Source of the DNA: Karstenula rhodostoma CBS 690.94
Taxonomy: Eukaryota; Ascomycota; Dothideomycetes; Pleosporales; Didymosphaeriaceae
Direction: 5' to 3'
Assembly (NCBI GenBank): GCA_010093485.1
Contig: MU001500.1
Coordinates: 1,715,478 to 1,779,477 of the forward strand
DNA length: 64,000 nt
Position numbers and translations under genes: made by a program. Below are positions 42,505 to 52,666 of the stretch, in pieces. How positions within the stretch are numbered: the stretch's first letter is position 1; each line of letters begins with the position of its first letter. The notes below the pieces were generated by a model that worked only from the letters and a program-made list of their open reading frames with translations, made no database searches and had not been told where the DNA came from.

Positions 42505-43023
42505 CTAATCCTCCATCACATCATCATCCACCCCCTCCCTCACCCCATGCTGCAGAGATAGACTCTGCACACCCGCCGCCGCCAGCTGCATCCGCAGCTC
42601 GGCAATCTCCTTCTGCGCCGCCACCAGCGCCTCATCCTTCCTCGCGCACTCCTCCTTCAGGAGCTGATTCTCCCCCACCGCATCCTTAAGCTTGCCCAAG
42701 TACTTCTTCAGCTTCGCCTCGAGGCGGGCCACCTCGGCGTCCAGCTGCAGCTTCTCCCCAACTAGGCGGTACATGCCCAGCTGGTTGTCCGAGCCGATCG
42801 AGGTCATGCCCTCGATCTGCGCTTCGCGCACCGCCTTCTCCGCCTTCACCTTCTCCAGCTCTGCCTCGAGCTCGGCGATGCGGCCCTCGAGCTCGCCCGT
42901 CGCGAGCTCGTGCAGCTCCTTATCCAACTCGCTCAGCGACTCGGCGCTGTCGTGGGCGGGGCTGGGGGGGTCCTGGGTGGACTTGAGGGCGCCGGCGACG
43001 TCGGACATGTTGCGGGAGAACAT
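42505..43023 (-). CDS. Coiled-coil protein, unknown
   Basis: From the ATG at 43023 (MFSRNMSDVAGALKS) the product is 172 aa; an upstream in-frame ATG at 43422 would add 133 residues, most of them a Thr/Ser/Asn run encoded by a microsatellite, so the short form is preferred. Residues about 35-150 are coiled coil (LEGRIAELEAELEKVKAEKA, LDAEVARLEAKLKKYLGKL, KEIAELRMQLAAAG). The C-terminus is acidic (REGVDDDVMED). No known domain is seen. The gene is flanked by inverted fragments of the oxidase 3' region at 42.3 and 44.5 kb. Confidence 0.5.
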   Translation of the reverse strand: MFSRNMSDVAGALKSTQDPPSPAHDSAESLSELDKELHELATGELEGRIAELEAELEKVKAEKAVREAQIEGMTSIGSDNQLGMYRLVGEKLQLDAEVARLEAKLKKYLGKLKDAVGENQLLKEECARKDEALVAAQKEIAELRMQLAAAGVQSLSLQHGVREGVDDDVMED

Positions 43024-43034
43024 GTCGAGGGTGG

Positions 43035-43225
43035 TGGTGCGGGTGGTGCTGGTGGTGGTGCTGTTGCTGTTGTTGTTGTTGCTGCTGGTGCTGCTGGTGC
43101 TGGTGCTGGTGATGGTGGTGAAGGTGGTGGTGTTGGTGTTGGTGTTGGTGCTGGTGCTGGTGCTGGTGCTGGTGCTGGTGCTGGTGCTGGTGCTGGTGCT
43201 GGTGCTGGTGCGGGTGTGGGTGCGG
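43035..43225. repeat. GGTGCT/GGTGTT minisatellite
   Basis: Imperfect GGT-rich repeats with ten perfect GGTGCT units at 43147-43206. On the minus strand in frame with the coiled-coil gene they encode Thr-Ser repeats. Confidence 0.95.
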
Positions 43226-43570
43226 GCAGGTGTGTGTGGGAGAGCCGAACTGAAGTAGAACTGCTCAGTGTGGTTTATATACTCGTCCAGCTCTTGGCTT
43301 TTGCAAACGAAACTTTTGGAAGGTGCGATTTCAGTGAAGTGAATGACGGGTGCTGGGCCGACCAGTTGCTCCGTGCCGCCACGACGTGACCAACTTTCAG
43401 CCAGAATTTCATGCTCTCGCATAATGGCTCATATAGCATGATAGACCAAGAGTCTTTTGAGAGTTATGTGGTTGAGGCCGCGAGATTTGAACTTGGTTCC
43501 TCGATGTACGCTGGAGTTGATATGCACGGACCATCTGCGACGGTCGCTTGTCAACCGCAGCCGGCCTCTC

Positions 43571-43690
43571 AACGGGAAGGTGAACATCGGCGATGCAGTA
43601 TTAGGTCGAGATCATGAAACTGTATAGTAGCCTGAGTTACTCTAGGATTGATTATTATATATACACCCTCCTGGCATGTTCGGATGCCTT
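43571..43690 (+). repeat. Third repeat family, copy 2
   Basis: Counterpart of 41829-41946 in the same orientation; it runs into the left end of the TA-flanked element at 43662. Confidence 0.7.
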
Positions 43691-43883
43691 CTGTGTTACT
43701 TTTAGGCGTCAGTCCATATTTGTCTACTACTTTAAGGGAATCCACTTTGTAGTCCGTGTCAATAATCAGAAAATCATCATGTTCGGGTATGTAGTGCGGC
43801 AGGGATTTTCTCCTCATAAAAGATCACGCAAAGGTCCAATCACCCCAACCATACTACGCACCCGAACATACCAGAAGGGTGTA
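43662..43883. mobile_element. 222-bp inverted-repeat element (MITE-like) with TA flanks
   Basis: The left end TACACCCTCCTGGCATGTTC pairs with the reverse complement of the right end (TACACCCTTCTGGTATGTTC), 18 of 20 bases, and on to GGRTGC. Both ends are bordered by TA. A second, inner inverted repeat is formed by GTTCGGGTATGTAGTGCGG near 43780 and its counterpart ending near 43867, so the element may be nested or tandemly terminated. No reading frame inside. Confidence 0.65.
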
Positions 43884-44519
43884 TAACAAATGCCTTAGCT
43901 TACATCCGGTCTTTATGTTCCCATAAGATGCCAGCAAACCTGGTAAAGATCAGATTCCAAAAATCTCTTTTCACTTTTTCAATAATATATTGCCGTCGTC
44001 GGGATTCGGAGCACGGATTGGTTTGCCATAACCTAGTTGAAGTCTGTAGTCGTCAGTGCCAGATCTGGCTGCAACCACAAATACTACTCACTTTGTTTGA
44101 GTATCGCAGGCGTTAATCGAGGTTCGAAGGAGTTGAAGGTCTTAAGAAACATTCATACGAGCGTTGCATAGTTGTATAATTATATTGTGGTTTGCATACG
44201 CCATAGCAGCTCCGCGTATAACAATAATAAAGATTTAGTTGACACCATTACTAATAATGGCATAATAGGGCGACTTGTCTTGGATGAGTGAAAAGCTAGG
44301 ATGGACCAGGCGCCACAGCGTATACTTATAGATACTGAGAACGATGTCGCGTCTGCCATTACGCCTACGTCAAGCGTCCATCTTCAAGGATATCGGTAGC
44401 CAAATGCCGGTAGGCCCACCCCTGTTAACGCCATAACTATTAACATGCTTTACTCTATTATAGAGCGGACGACGACTTAATCACGAGCATCTAGTTGCTA
44501 TTTGGTATGACTTTAAAGA

Positions 44520-44600
44520 GAACAATAGTTAACCCTAGAGTAACTCAGGTTACTATACACGTTTATTATTTTAACCTAATACTATATCACTAGTATTCGC
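44520..44600 (-). repeat. Third repeat family, inverted copy 3
   Basis: Reverse complement of the first half of copies 1 and 2 (AGTATTAGGTT, GTATAGTAACCTGAGTTACTCTA). Confidence 0.7.
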
Positions 44601-44631
44601 GTTTCTAGTAAGAGGCTGGCGACCTCTCTCT

Positions 44632-46040
44632 CTACAGCTTCGCCTCCCCCTTCTTGAACTCCTCCGCCAACACCATCCCGACCGGCCCACCCCGCGATCC
44701 ATCGCCCGCCCACTCCTCCTCCGGCATCCGCTCCTCAGGCCACCTCCACCGCTCCTTGAACTCCTCCGGCGTCCGTCCCTCCACGCACTCCAGAATACTA
44801 TCCCCAATCACAGGCAGGAACTTGAAGCCGTGCCCGCTGCCCCCCGTCGCGACGAACAGCCCCTTGTATTGCGGGTGGTACGTGATGAGGAAGTCGCCGT
44901 CGCGCGTGTCGGTGTACCAGCATATGCGGGTGGATGTGAACGGGCGCGAGGGCGCGGCGAGAGAGGGGTAGATGGAGTGCAGGAAGGCGTTGCAGGCGCG
45001 GCGGCCTTCGGCGGGGATGACGAGGTTGGGGTCTGTGACGTGTGTGTAGGGGAGTGAGACGGTGATTTTTTCATTGGGGTCTTGCGACTCGGGATGCGGG
45101 ATCGTGGTTGGGTTGAGGTAGCCGTGGCCGTGGCGCGCGATCTTTAGTTTGCCCCTGCTCGGGGGTATCATGAAGAGGGCGTTGGAGAGGTTGAGGATGG
45201 TGGGGCGGTTCGCGAGAGCGGCTTCTTCGTCGGCGGAGATGGGCTTGTAGCAGATGACCTGGCCTGTGGACTTGCAGATGCCGCGTAGGTCGATGAGAGA
45301 TGCAGACCAGGCGCCTGCTGCGAGGATGGTGAGGTCGGCGCGGAGTTCGGAGCCGTCGCTCAGCGTGGCGCCCGTGACGGTGTTGTCGTCGAAGTCGAAA
45401 AGGAGTTTCTTGACTGATGCGACCACAAAGTTCACGCGGTTGAACTGGTTTACTACCTCCCGCAGCCAGACCATAGCGCCCTCCGCATCGGCCCAGCCAG
45501 AGCTCCAGTTCACGTATCCCGTGCTGCCGCACGCATCTTCCGGGGTGCGCTCCAGTTTGCATACTCTTCCAATCTCTTGCGCGGTGTCCAGGACTTCGAT
45601 CTTATCGAGCCCGATGTTCTGCACGTTGGCCAGCGAGTCGCCCACATATCGCTGCTCGGGGCCGCTTGCGGTCAGACAGAGACCCGTCTCGTGGTAGTGT
45701 TCGGGGGCAAAGTCGGTGCGCCAGCGTTCCTGCGCAATCGATGCGAGGCGGGCGTAGGGTGCGGCAGCATAGTCGGGGCGGATGATGCGTGACGAGTCGA
45801 CCTGGATGCGCTGAGCACGCGATCAAGACAAAGGTGCGCTCGCGTGTACTGGACTGTTGGATCACTTCGTGTGGCACTTACACTTGAGCCGTCGGCGGAA
45901 GGGAACGAGTTCCTGTCTACTACGGTGATGGAAGTGTTCTTGTATTGGGGATTTCTGCAGAGCGCCCATGCGGTGGAGAGGCCGAAAGCACCGCTTCCGA
46001 TGATGAGTACAGACGACGGGGTATCAAATGAGGACGCCAT
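44632..46040 (-). CDS. FAD-dependent amine oxidase (fructosyl amino acid/sarcosine oxidase type)
   Basis: Exons 46040-45882 and 45801-44632 with an 80-bp intron (GTAAGT...CAG) encode 442 aa. The N-terminus has the FAD Rossmann motif VLIIGSGAFGLSTAWAL and ITVVDRNSFPS. After the splice VDSSRIIRPDYA is the family's flavin loop. GYVNWSSGWADAEGAM, LTILAAGAWSASLIDL and the C-terminal ICWYTDTRDGDFLITYHP and GSGHGFKFLPVIGDSI are typical of monomeric sarcosine and fructosyl amino acid oxidases. The Cys that carries covalent FAD may be that of ICWYTDT. The enzyme would oxidise N-alkylated amino acids to release H2O2, probably in the peroxisome, though the C-terminus GEAKL is not a perfect SKL-type signal. 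Divergent to OMS1, 282 bases apart. Confidence 0.93.
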
Positions 46041-46322
46041 GATGCAACAACATTAATACATATGATAGGTACTATGTACAAGTGGTACACGAGAAGATAA
46101 ATACAGTTTTTTCGCGCTGCATTCGAACCGTCTGCTAGACACTGCGGAGAAGCCGATATCGCGCAGGGCGGCTCGAGCCGGTATAAAATTCGGACTTAAG
46201 CATGGAGCAAGCCTGGAGCTTGGACGAGTCCTTGGCACAGACCCTGCGAGGAAAGAACGGCCCATCTAATTGAACGTCGACATCAACTCCTGCCCGACTG
46301 CTTGTGCCTCAATTGCGTTGCC

Positions 46323-47420
46323 ATGGCCAAGCTCCCAAAGGTGCCGAAGCGGATACCGCCGAAGCCGCGCGCTGCACCGACACCTGCGCCGCGATCACGA
46401 CCGCAGTATCCAGGCCCCCGTCCAACTCCACCCCAGCCCTCACCGAGCGAAGCAGCGAAGCGAGTATGGGAGGAACGCCCGCGCCTTTCAGACATCCGCA
46501 TCATGTCGGAAGAGCAGAAGCGCGCTCCGTCGTACATCAACAGAGTGCAGCGATGGCGGCAGATACCCATCTTCCTCGGGGGGCTGACCGCCTTTGGCTT
46601 GGGCGTGTACGGGGTCCAGCTCTACTACTCGGTATCCAATGCGGAAGTGCCCGAGAACCTGCCAGAGGACTTCATCGACCGTTTCGACAAGGAGGCAGAC
46701 GGCTACGATGAGAAGGTCAACACGGCAGAGACGCTGCTCCTGCTCAACAAGCGGCGCAAGGACATGACGAGGAAGGCGCGAGGCCATGTACTGGAAGTCG
46801 CGGTAGGCACGGGAAGGAACATTCCCTTCTACCCAACCAAGCAGTGCGCCACGGTGACGTTGCTGGACTACAGCGCGCCCATGCTGGCGGTTGCGAGGAG
46901 GAAGTGGAAGGACACGCATCCGGAATTCTTCAGTCGCGTCTTCTTCAAGCATCAGTCTGCGCTTGAGCCCATCATACCCCCATTCGATGCCCAGCAGGGG
47001 TACGATACCGTGCTCCAAACCATGGGTCTCTGCTCAACGCCGGACCCCGTGAAGCTCCTGCACAACCTCGAAGCTGCGACCAAGGAGGACGGCGGGCAGA
47101 TATTGCTCCTCGAGCACGGCAAGTCGCACTATCAGTGGCTCAACGACCTGCTCGACAAGACTGCGCCGGGCCACGCCGATGCCCATGGGTGCTTTTGGAA
47201 CAAGGACATTGGGAAGATTGTTGAGGAAAGCGGACTGGAGGTTGTCAACTTGAAGCGATACAACCTCGGCACGACCTGGTGGATAGAGCTTCGCCCAAGG
47301 CAAGGGCGAGGGTACAAGCAAGCGCCGTCACCCTCTGTTGGGGACGTAGAGGCTGTTGTGACACCCGCGCCCGAATCAGTGGTTCCACAGCGGCCGTGGT
47401 GGAGTCTCTGGGGATCATGA
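46323..47420 (+). CDS. OMS1: Mitochondrial inner-membrane methyltransferase-like protein Oms1
   Basis: Single exon, 365 aa from the ATG at 46323 (MAKLPKVPKRIPPKPRAAPT). The basic, Pro-rich N-terminus is a plausible mitochondrial targeting sequence. A single transmembrane helix follows at about residues 80-103 (IPIFLGGLTAFGLGVYGVQL). The rest is a class I SAM methyltransferase: motif I VLEVAVGTGRNIPFY, LLDYSAPMLAVARRKW, then YDTVLQTMGLCSTPDP and GQILLLEHGKSHYQW. Yeast Oms1 has the same layout, sits in the inner membrane and affects respiratory and ubiquinone-related function. The divergent neighbour is the amine oxidase. Confidence 0.9.
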   Translation: MAKLPKVPKRIPPKPRAAPTPAPRSRPQYPGPRPTPPQPSPSEAAKRVWEERPRLSDIRIMSEEQKRAPSYINRVQRWRQIPIFLGGLTAFGLGVYGVQLYYSVSNAEVPENLPEDFIDRFDKEADGYDEKVNTAETLLLLNKRRKDMTRKARGHVLEVAVGTGRNIPFYPTKQCATVTLLDYSAPMLAVARRKWKDTHPEFFSRVFFKHQSALEPIIPPFDAQQGYDTVLQTMGLCSTPDPVKLLHNLEAATKEDGGQILLLEHGKSHYQWLNDLLDKTAPGHADAHGCFWNKDIGKIVEESGLEVVNLKRYNLGTTWWIELRPRQGRGYKQAPSPSVGDVEAVVTPAPESVVPQRPWWSLWGS

Positions 47421-49343
47421 GCAAGCACAGCATGTTGGCCGTGCAGCTGCAGCGCAGTCGTCAGAAAGCGGACATGGTGGCCGAAAAGAAGACGGCTCAT
47501 TTGTACACTACACGATACATAGCTGCGGAGACAGCTCCATTGTGTCGCCTTCGACTCGGTGGGGAAGATGCGGATGAGGGGCAAATCGTCCCGGTGAGGA
47601 CATAATTGCAACTCAAGCGAGGGTTGGAGATGCTCGATGCTCCACAGTCCAATCCAACAACACCAATTGCGTAGGCTCACAGCACGGTAATGGCAACACA
47701 CCACCTCGGGCCTCAAGACAAAGACGAGACGGCGGCGGATGCAGTAGCTTGCCCTCCCGGAAGCCTCCCTGTAGCTGACATGCATGACTCGGCCACTCCT
47801 TATCTCTCGTCACTTGATCTCGGCGGATTCATACGTAGCAGACAAGTTGAAGCTGGGCCGGTCGCCGCGGATGAGACTCCGCACCCGAAGCGCCGCTGGT
47901 AGCTACGTGCTAGGTGGTGGCGCGCCCGGCCGCGCCAGACCTTCCCACATATTTGTGGGGAAGTGACGACCACAAGGGGCCTGATGGGGATGGGATTATA
48001 GGATGCGCCGCGATTCGCAAGGGGTAACGAGTGGGCTCGCGTGCGTTGTCATAAGCGATGGATGCACCGGCTTGTGAAACAGGGACCCCGGCAGCTTTCC
48101 AGAAGGAGGCGCGAAGAGCTGGCCGTTTCGCATGGCGTTGATGGCACCACGGCTGTCCCTCACCAGCATCGTCGTCGACGCGGACGGTGCGGTTCCGTTC
48201 ATGCCTGAGGGCGCACGCTTTGCCATGGCCATGTGCTGCGGAAGAACTCGGCCTATGCGCCGCCGTTTGCGGTGGGTAGAGCCGAGGAGCCAGCTGATTT
48301 TGAAAAATCTCTAGCAGAAAAAAGTTATAGCTCACCGCCCGTCGTTGTCCCGGCACGGCGTTCAGGGCTAAATTATCCAAAGCCTGGCCACTAGCAGGCC
48401 CCCCCTGTACGACCGAAGATCGAGAGTATGCGACACCAATATCATCACGGCTGGCGGCAACCTGCCTGTTTGAATGTCCGAGGCGGTCAGCAGGGGGATC
48501 TTCGCGCCTCGTCAATCTGGATGTTGGGGGGTGACGACATGCTCGGCCTCTCTGGCTCACCTCGGGGCTGAAGATGAGGCGAGACTCGTGAAGTAATAAT
48601 AACGCCCCTCAGCGGACGCCAGCAGAGGGGGGCGCATACGTAACATGCTACGGTGCAGGTACTGCGTGCTAGCGCAGACGGGAGCAGCTTCGCAGACGAC
48701 AGCTCGTAGTATCGATAGAGCCACATGGAAAGTTTGGTGTCCTGGAGGCCATCTAGCCACCCTCCGGTGAGCCAGGCCAATCACGACGGGCCCCTTCAAC
48801 GCCAACAGGCTCTAGAAGTAGTATGCTGTCATATGCCCAGTCAGGACATCCCTGAAGTACATTCACCGCGCACGGCCTTCGTCCCTCTTCCTCGTGAAAC
48901 CGTCCCGCTCCACTCCGCTCCCTCATCTCTTTCAACTTCCCCTCACAACCCATCCAGGGACCAACAACAATCCATCTGGGCCGTATCTTTCTGTTGTCCA
49001 TTCGATACAACCCCCTCGCAGGTGTCATCGTAGGCAGCACCCGGCGACTTTGTTGTGTAAGCGCAGTGCATCCAGGAGGCGACAGAAGGCATCGCCTGGA
49101 CATAGACACAAGACACGACGGCTGGGCTGGTCGTGCATCCCGCCATCTTTACTTATTGGATACACCAACCATTGGGCTTGAGCAGGCAGCAACGGTTCAG
49201 GCAAGGACGGGAACTGCATTCCGCATCCAATCACAGCCACTGGTATTCCTAGCACAACAATTCGCATCCCTCGCCCGCGACTCCTTCTCTTCCACCAGCA
49301 GTCAGCACCCTGCGTGTTCGCAGCCCTCGACACCTCCGTCGCC
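47421..49343. other. Intergenic, about 1.9 kb
   Basis: GC-rich DNA with several chance frames on both strands, none with domain or codon character. The last 400 bases are pyrimidine-rich and are probably the leader of the next gene. Confidence 0.45.
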
Positions 49344-50579
49344 ATGGTCTCACAATATAATACGAGGCGAAAGAGCCTGTCGCTTCCGTCCCTCGGCATC
49401 GCACTCCCTGGACGATCCATACGCTCGCCGCCCTCGGACATGCCGCACGTCGCAAAGAGGCAGAAGCGCTCACATTCTGGCTCGTCGTCCTCGTCACCGA
49501 ATTCGCCGCCGCGGCTGTCTACGTTGCGCTTCGACGACAAGAGCGGCGCAGGCCGCGTCCCGGATTCGCCGCCACCGTCGCCCGGCGGCGAGGCAACAAA
49601 GATCGACACCCAGGGCATCGACGACATCATCGTCGTCGGCGTCATCGAGCAGCTCGAGAAGACGGGCAACCGCCCCCACCTCCTCAAAGAACTCGCTACC
49701 GTCCTCTCCCCGACGATCCCCATTGTTGAAAGGTACGTCGGCAGCTCATGCGCCAGCTCCCTATTCACGCTGACACGACACAGCTCCGCGAACCCTGCAG
49801 CCATCATCTCGTCACGCCTCGCGACCTACCTGAAGCGCAACTGGTCCGCGCTGTCGCGCTGTCCGCTCGACAAGAAGCTCGTCGGCACCCACCCCAAGCG
49901 CGTGTACTATTTCCTCACCACCAGCCCGCATCAGCCCATACCAGAGGATACAGGCAACATCCCCACTGCTCTGCGCATCATCTCGCCATCGCTATCTTCG
50001 GCTGCGTCGGACGACAACGATGCAGACTTGCATGCGCGCGACGTGAGGTCTCCCTCACCGGAACTCGACCTCTCCGACTACGACGATGCGGTTAGCGATC
50101 CGTTCACTAATGCGACCCACCAACCCACGACCCACAACATTGCGCATAACCGACGGGCCCAGTCGCCGCCGCTGGAAGTGGACGAGCGCGAGTTCACGCG
50201 GACGGCGTCGTCGCTGCAGGAGCGGAGACGGAGCGCGCAGGCCGAGCGCGAGCGGTCCAACAGCGCTGTCGTTGAAAACACGCAACGCCCCGACGTGGCC
50301 ATGGACGACATCCCCGAGCTCGTCGAGACCGAGGAGAGCGCGGCGCGCAAGAACTCGGAGACGGCGGCCGCCCTGTTCGGCCAGATGCAGCACGCGGCGT
50401 TCGACCCCGTGCTCAGCATCAGCAGCCCGCTGCTCAAGCCGTCGCTCAGCATCGAGACGCCGCCGCCTGTGTTCAAGGCCAGCGACGCGTGGTCTGAGCA
50501 TGACGACGACGACTGGACGATGAAGAGCCCCGAGAAGATTGAGCTCGACGAGCTTGATGATTTGTTTGGCAACTACTGA
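49344..50579 (+). CDS. GDS1-like winged-helix protein
   Basis: Exons 49344-49732 and 49784-50579 with a 51-bp intron (GTACGT...CTGAC...CAG) encode 394 aa. Residues about 93-178 form a winged-helix domain of the kind found in yeast Gds1 (IDDIIVVGVIEQLEKTG, LLKELATVLSP, AAIISSRLATYLKRNWSAL, HPKRVYYFLTT); the intron cuts through it. The flanks are disordered, Ser/Pro-rich with a KRQKR basic patch at the start and an acidic end (IELDELDDLF). A nuclear, DNA-binding regulatory role is inferred; Gds1 in yeast is linked to growth on glycerol with no clear mechanism. Confidence 0.85.
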   Translation: MVSQYNTRRKSLSLPSLGIALPGRSIRSPPSDMPHVAKRQKRSHSGSSSSSPNSPPRLSTLRFDDKSGAGRVPDSPPPSPGGEATKIDTQGIDDIIVVGVIEQLEKTGNRPHLLKELATVLSPTIPIVERYVGSSCASSLFTLTRHSSANPAAIISSRLATYLKRNWSALSRCPLDKKLVGTHPKRVYYFLTTSPHQPIPEDTGNIPTALRIISPSLSSAASDDNDADLHARDVRSPSPELDLSDYDDAVSDPFTNATHQPTTHNIAHNRRAQSPPLEVDEREFTRTASSLQERRRSAQAERERSNSAVVENTQRPDVAMDDIPELVETEESAARKNSETAAALFGQMQHAAFDPVLSISSPLLKPSLSIETPPPVFKASDAWSEHDDDDWTMKSPEKIELDELDDLFGNY

Positions 50580-52666
50580 GGGGGAATATTTGCGGCACGA
50601 ACTCATTTGACGAATCTCCTTTTGCGGATGCGGTGCAGTTTTCCGGTTTTTGATTTCTCTCTATCTTCCACCTGCGTATTTCTACCTCTCTCATAACTTT
50701 TTATCTAATGGCGTCGATATCCTAGATGGAGCAGCGCGAGCAGGAAGCTCAGGGTCTGGGCTGGACTGGGCTGGGGCGAAATTGGCGTTGGGCAGGGACG
50801 GCGTCTTTTTTCTTGCTGCGTTGTACGATAGTATGTGTGTGCTTGGGACGGACAGGGTTGGCGCTATTGCGGGCGTTGACGCACGCTCTGGCGCAGGAGT
50901 CGGTATTGGGGTGGGGGGGTGGTTACGAGAGGAGGGGAGGAGAGGGGAAGCCGAGCGATAACAGATAAAAGTTTGGATGAGTGGAATGCAAAAACAGTTT
51001 ATATCAGGACTTGGGTTGACGCGTTGCCGTCTTTTTTTCTTTCTTTGATCGTTGGACTTGGTCGTGGACGCTGTGTTGTTTGCGCGGTGAGGGTTGAACG
51101 AACACGTCTGCTTGACTCGGACTTGGGCTTTGACTTGCACGCAACCTCCATCTGCCCGCCATACATGCATCCATCCAGTTTATCTGCTTGTCAACATGAC
51201 CACAACACTCGACATCGGCGCCCTACCTCCCCTTTCTATGTACCCTACCTAACCTACCTTACCTACCGCTCCCCAGCTTCTCCCACAGTTTCCATCCACT
51301 TTCCGTACTTCACTCGCCTTACCAACCAGACCAGGATCTCTGCTGACCATAGACGGACGGACGGCAGAGCGGCAAGGCAAGGCGAGGCGAGGCGGTGAGG
51401 AACTGCACGAGGAAGGTGGCCAATCATGTGCGAGGTGGGTGTAAGGTAGTCGCTGATTTGGGCTAGGATGGATGGGACGTTGAGAGGGAGGGTGAAGGCC
51501 TTGTCGGCTGGTAAATCTACTTGGTCATGTGCACTGCCGATGGGGGGTAGTCGTAGTCGAGGGGATGGGCAGAGGAACGGAACAAAACAAACCAAAACAA
51601 GGCTTTCCCCATCACGACGGGCCATGGCGCCAGGTACGGCAACAGCATAGAGAGGGTCCTGGCGGAGTGGAGAGATCTAATGCGCTGCACTGCACTGCGA
51701 TGCGATGCGCCCCGCCCCGCTGCAGCTCTACACCGGCCTGGCTGCCAGCTCACCACGCACCCCCCCTCATCCCTGCCCGCCAGCCAACCACCTCCCCTGG
51801 CTTGGCGGCGCCCCATCGCAATGCGAGATGCGCTGGACGTCTTGCGCTGTTGTTTACGGCTGCATTGCTGCGACGACGCTGGCTTCGACGGCGGAAAGGG
51901 CGGGTTGCGTCGACTTGCCGTGTTCGGACGGAAAGCAAAAGCCTGAGGGGGCTGGTCGTGGACGTTTCTTCCCAGCCACCCCGCCCGCCCGTCGGAGCGA
52001 GCGAGCATCTCCGCAACGTCGACGCCCAAGGCAAACCCGTCGGGCGTGTTTCGTTGCTGTCGCGTCACTCTCGGGTTTTTGCGTGAAGCTCTTTTTGTCC
52101 TTCGCTCCTTACCTTGGACGCGCGTTGCTGGAGAGACTGTCTGTGTAGTGTGAGTTGCTTGCTTTGGCCTGGCCTGGCCTAGTTGACGCAGGGTCTTTGG
52201 TGCGACCACCGGGAGCCTTGGGAGTGCCGAGTTGGGATAGAAAGAGCTGGGAGAGGGTTGGGACGAGGAAACAGGTGTCGTAAGGAAAGAGTTTGGGACA
52301 TCAGAGCGGGTTGGCGTTGCTGCGGGGGTTCGCAGCCGTGCGACGTGCGACCGTCGGTGCATGCATGAGGCGTGATTCGCACGTGGTTGTCTGCGGAGAG
52401 CCTTACGACTATCTTGGAGCACCACCACCGCTTGCTTCCAGCCCGCGTCCTGGACCTCCGCCGTTGGAATAAGGTTGGATAAGAAGGAACTAGTTGCGCG
52501 TGCTTCTCTACCGGGAAAGAGGCGCTCCAGGACCGACTACTCGACCACCCAGATACTCATCCCCATCACCTCCACGGTGGATTCACCGGAGAGCACCGAC
52601 TCGGGGTACTTCCCCTCACCCGAATCAGACAAGGAGAAGAAGCGCCAGAGCCGCGTTTCCATCTCC
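50580..52666. other. Intergenic, about 2.1 kb, may hold a 5' exon
   Basis: No clear gene. The frame of the next gene stays open back to 52475 without an ATG, so a short upstream coding exon or a long leader could lie here. Pyrimidine-rich CTACCT repeats are seen at 51228-51270. Confidence 0.45.

Larger units (their letters stand above)
43024..44631. other. Repeat-rich intergenic region
   Basis: Starts with a GGTGCT-type microsatellite and goes on to a TA-flanked inverted-repeat element and relics of the third repeat family. From 43930 it is AT-rich with no coding frame. Confidence 0.55.

Noticed and set aside
48994..49773. Frame of 259 codons overlapping the GDS1-like gene start
   Set aside because: It overlaps the first exon of the winged-helix gene in another frame and encodes an Arg/Ser/Pro-rich product without motifs.
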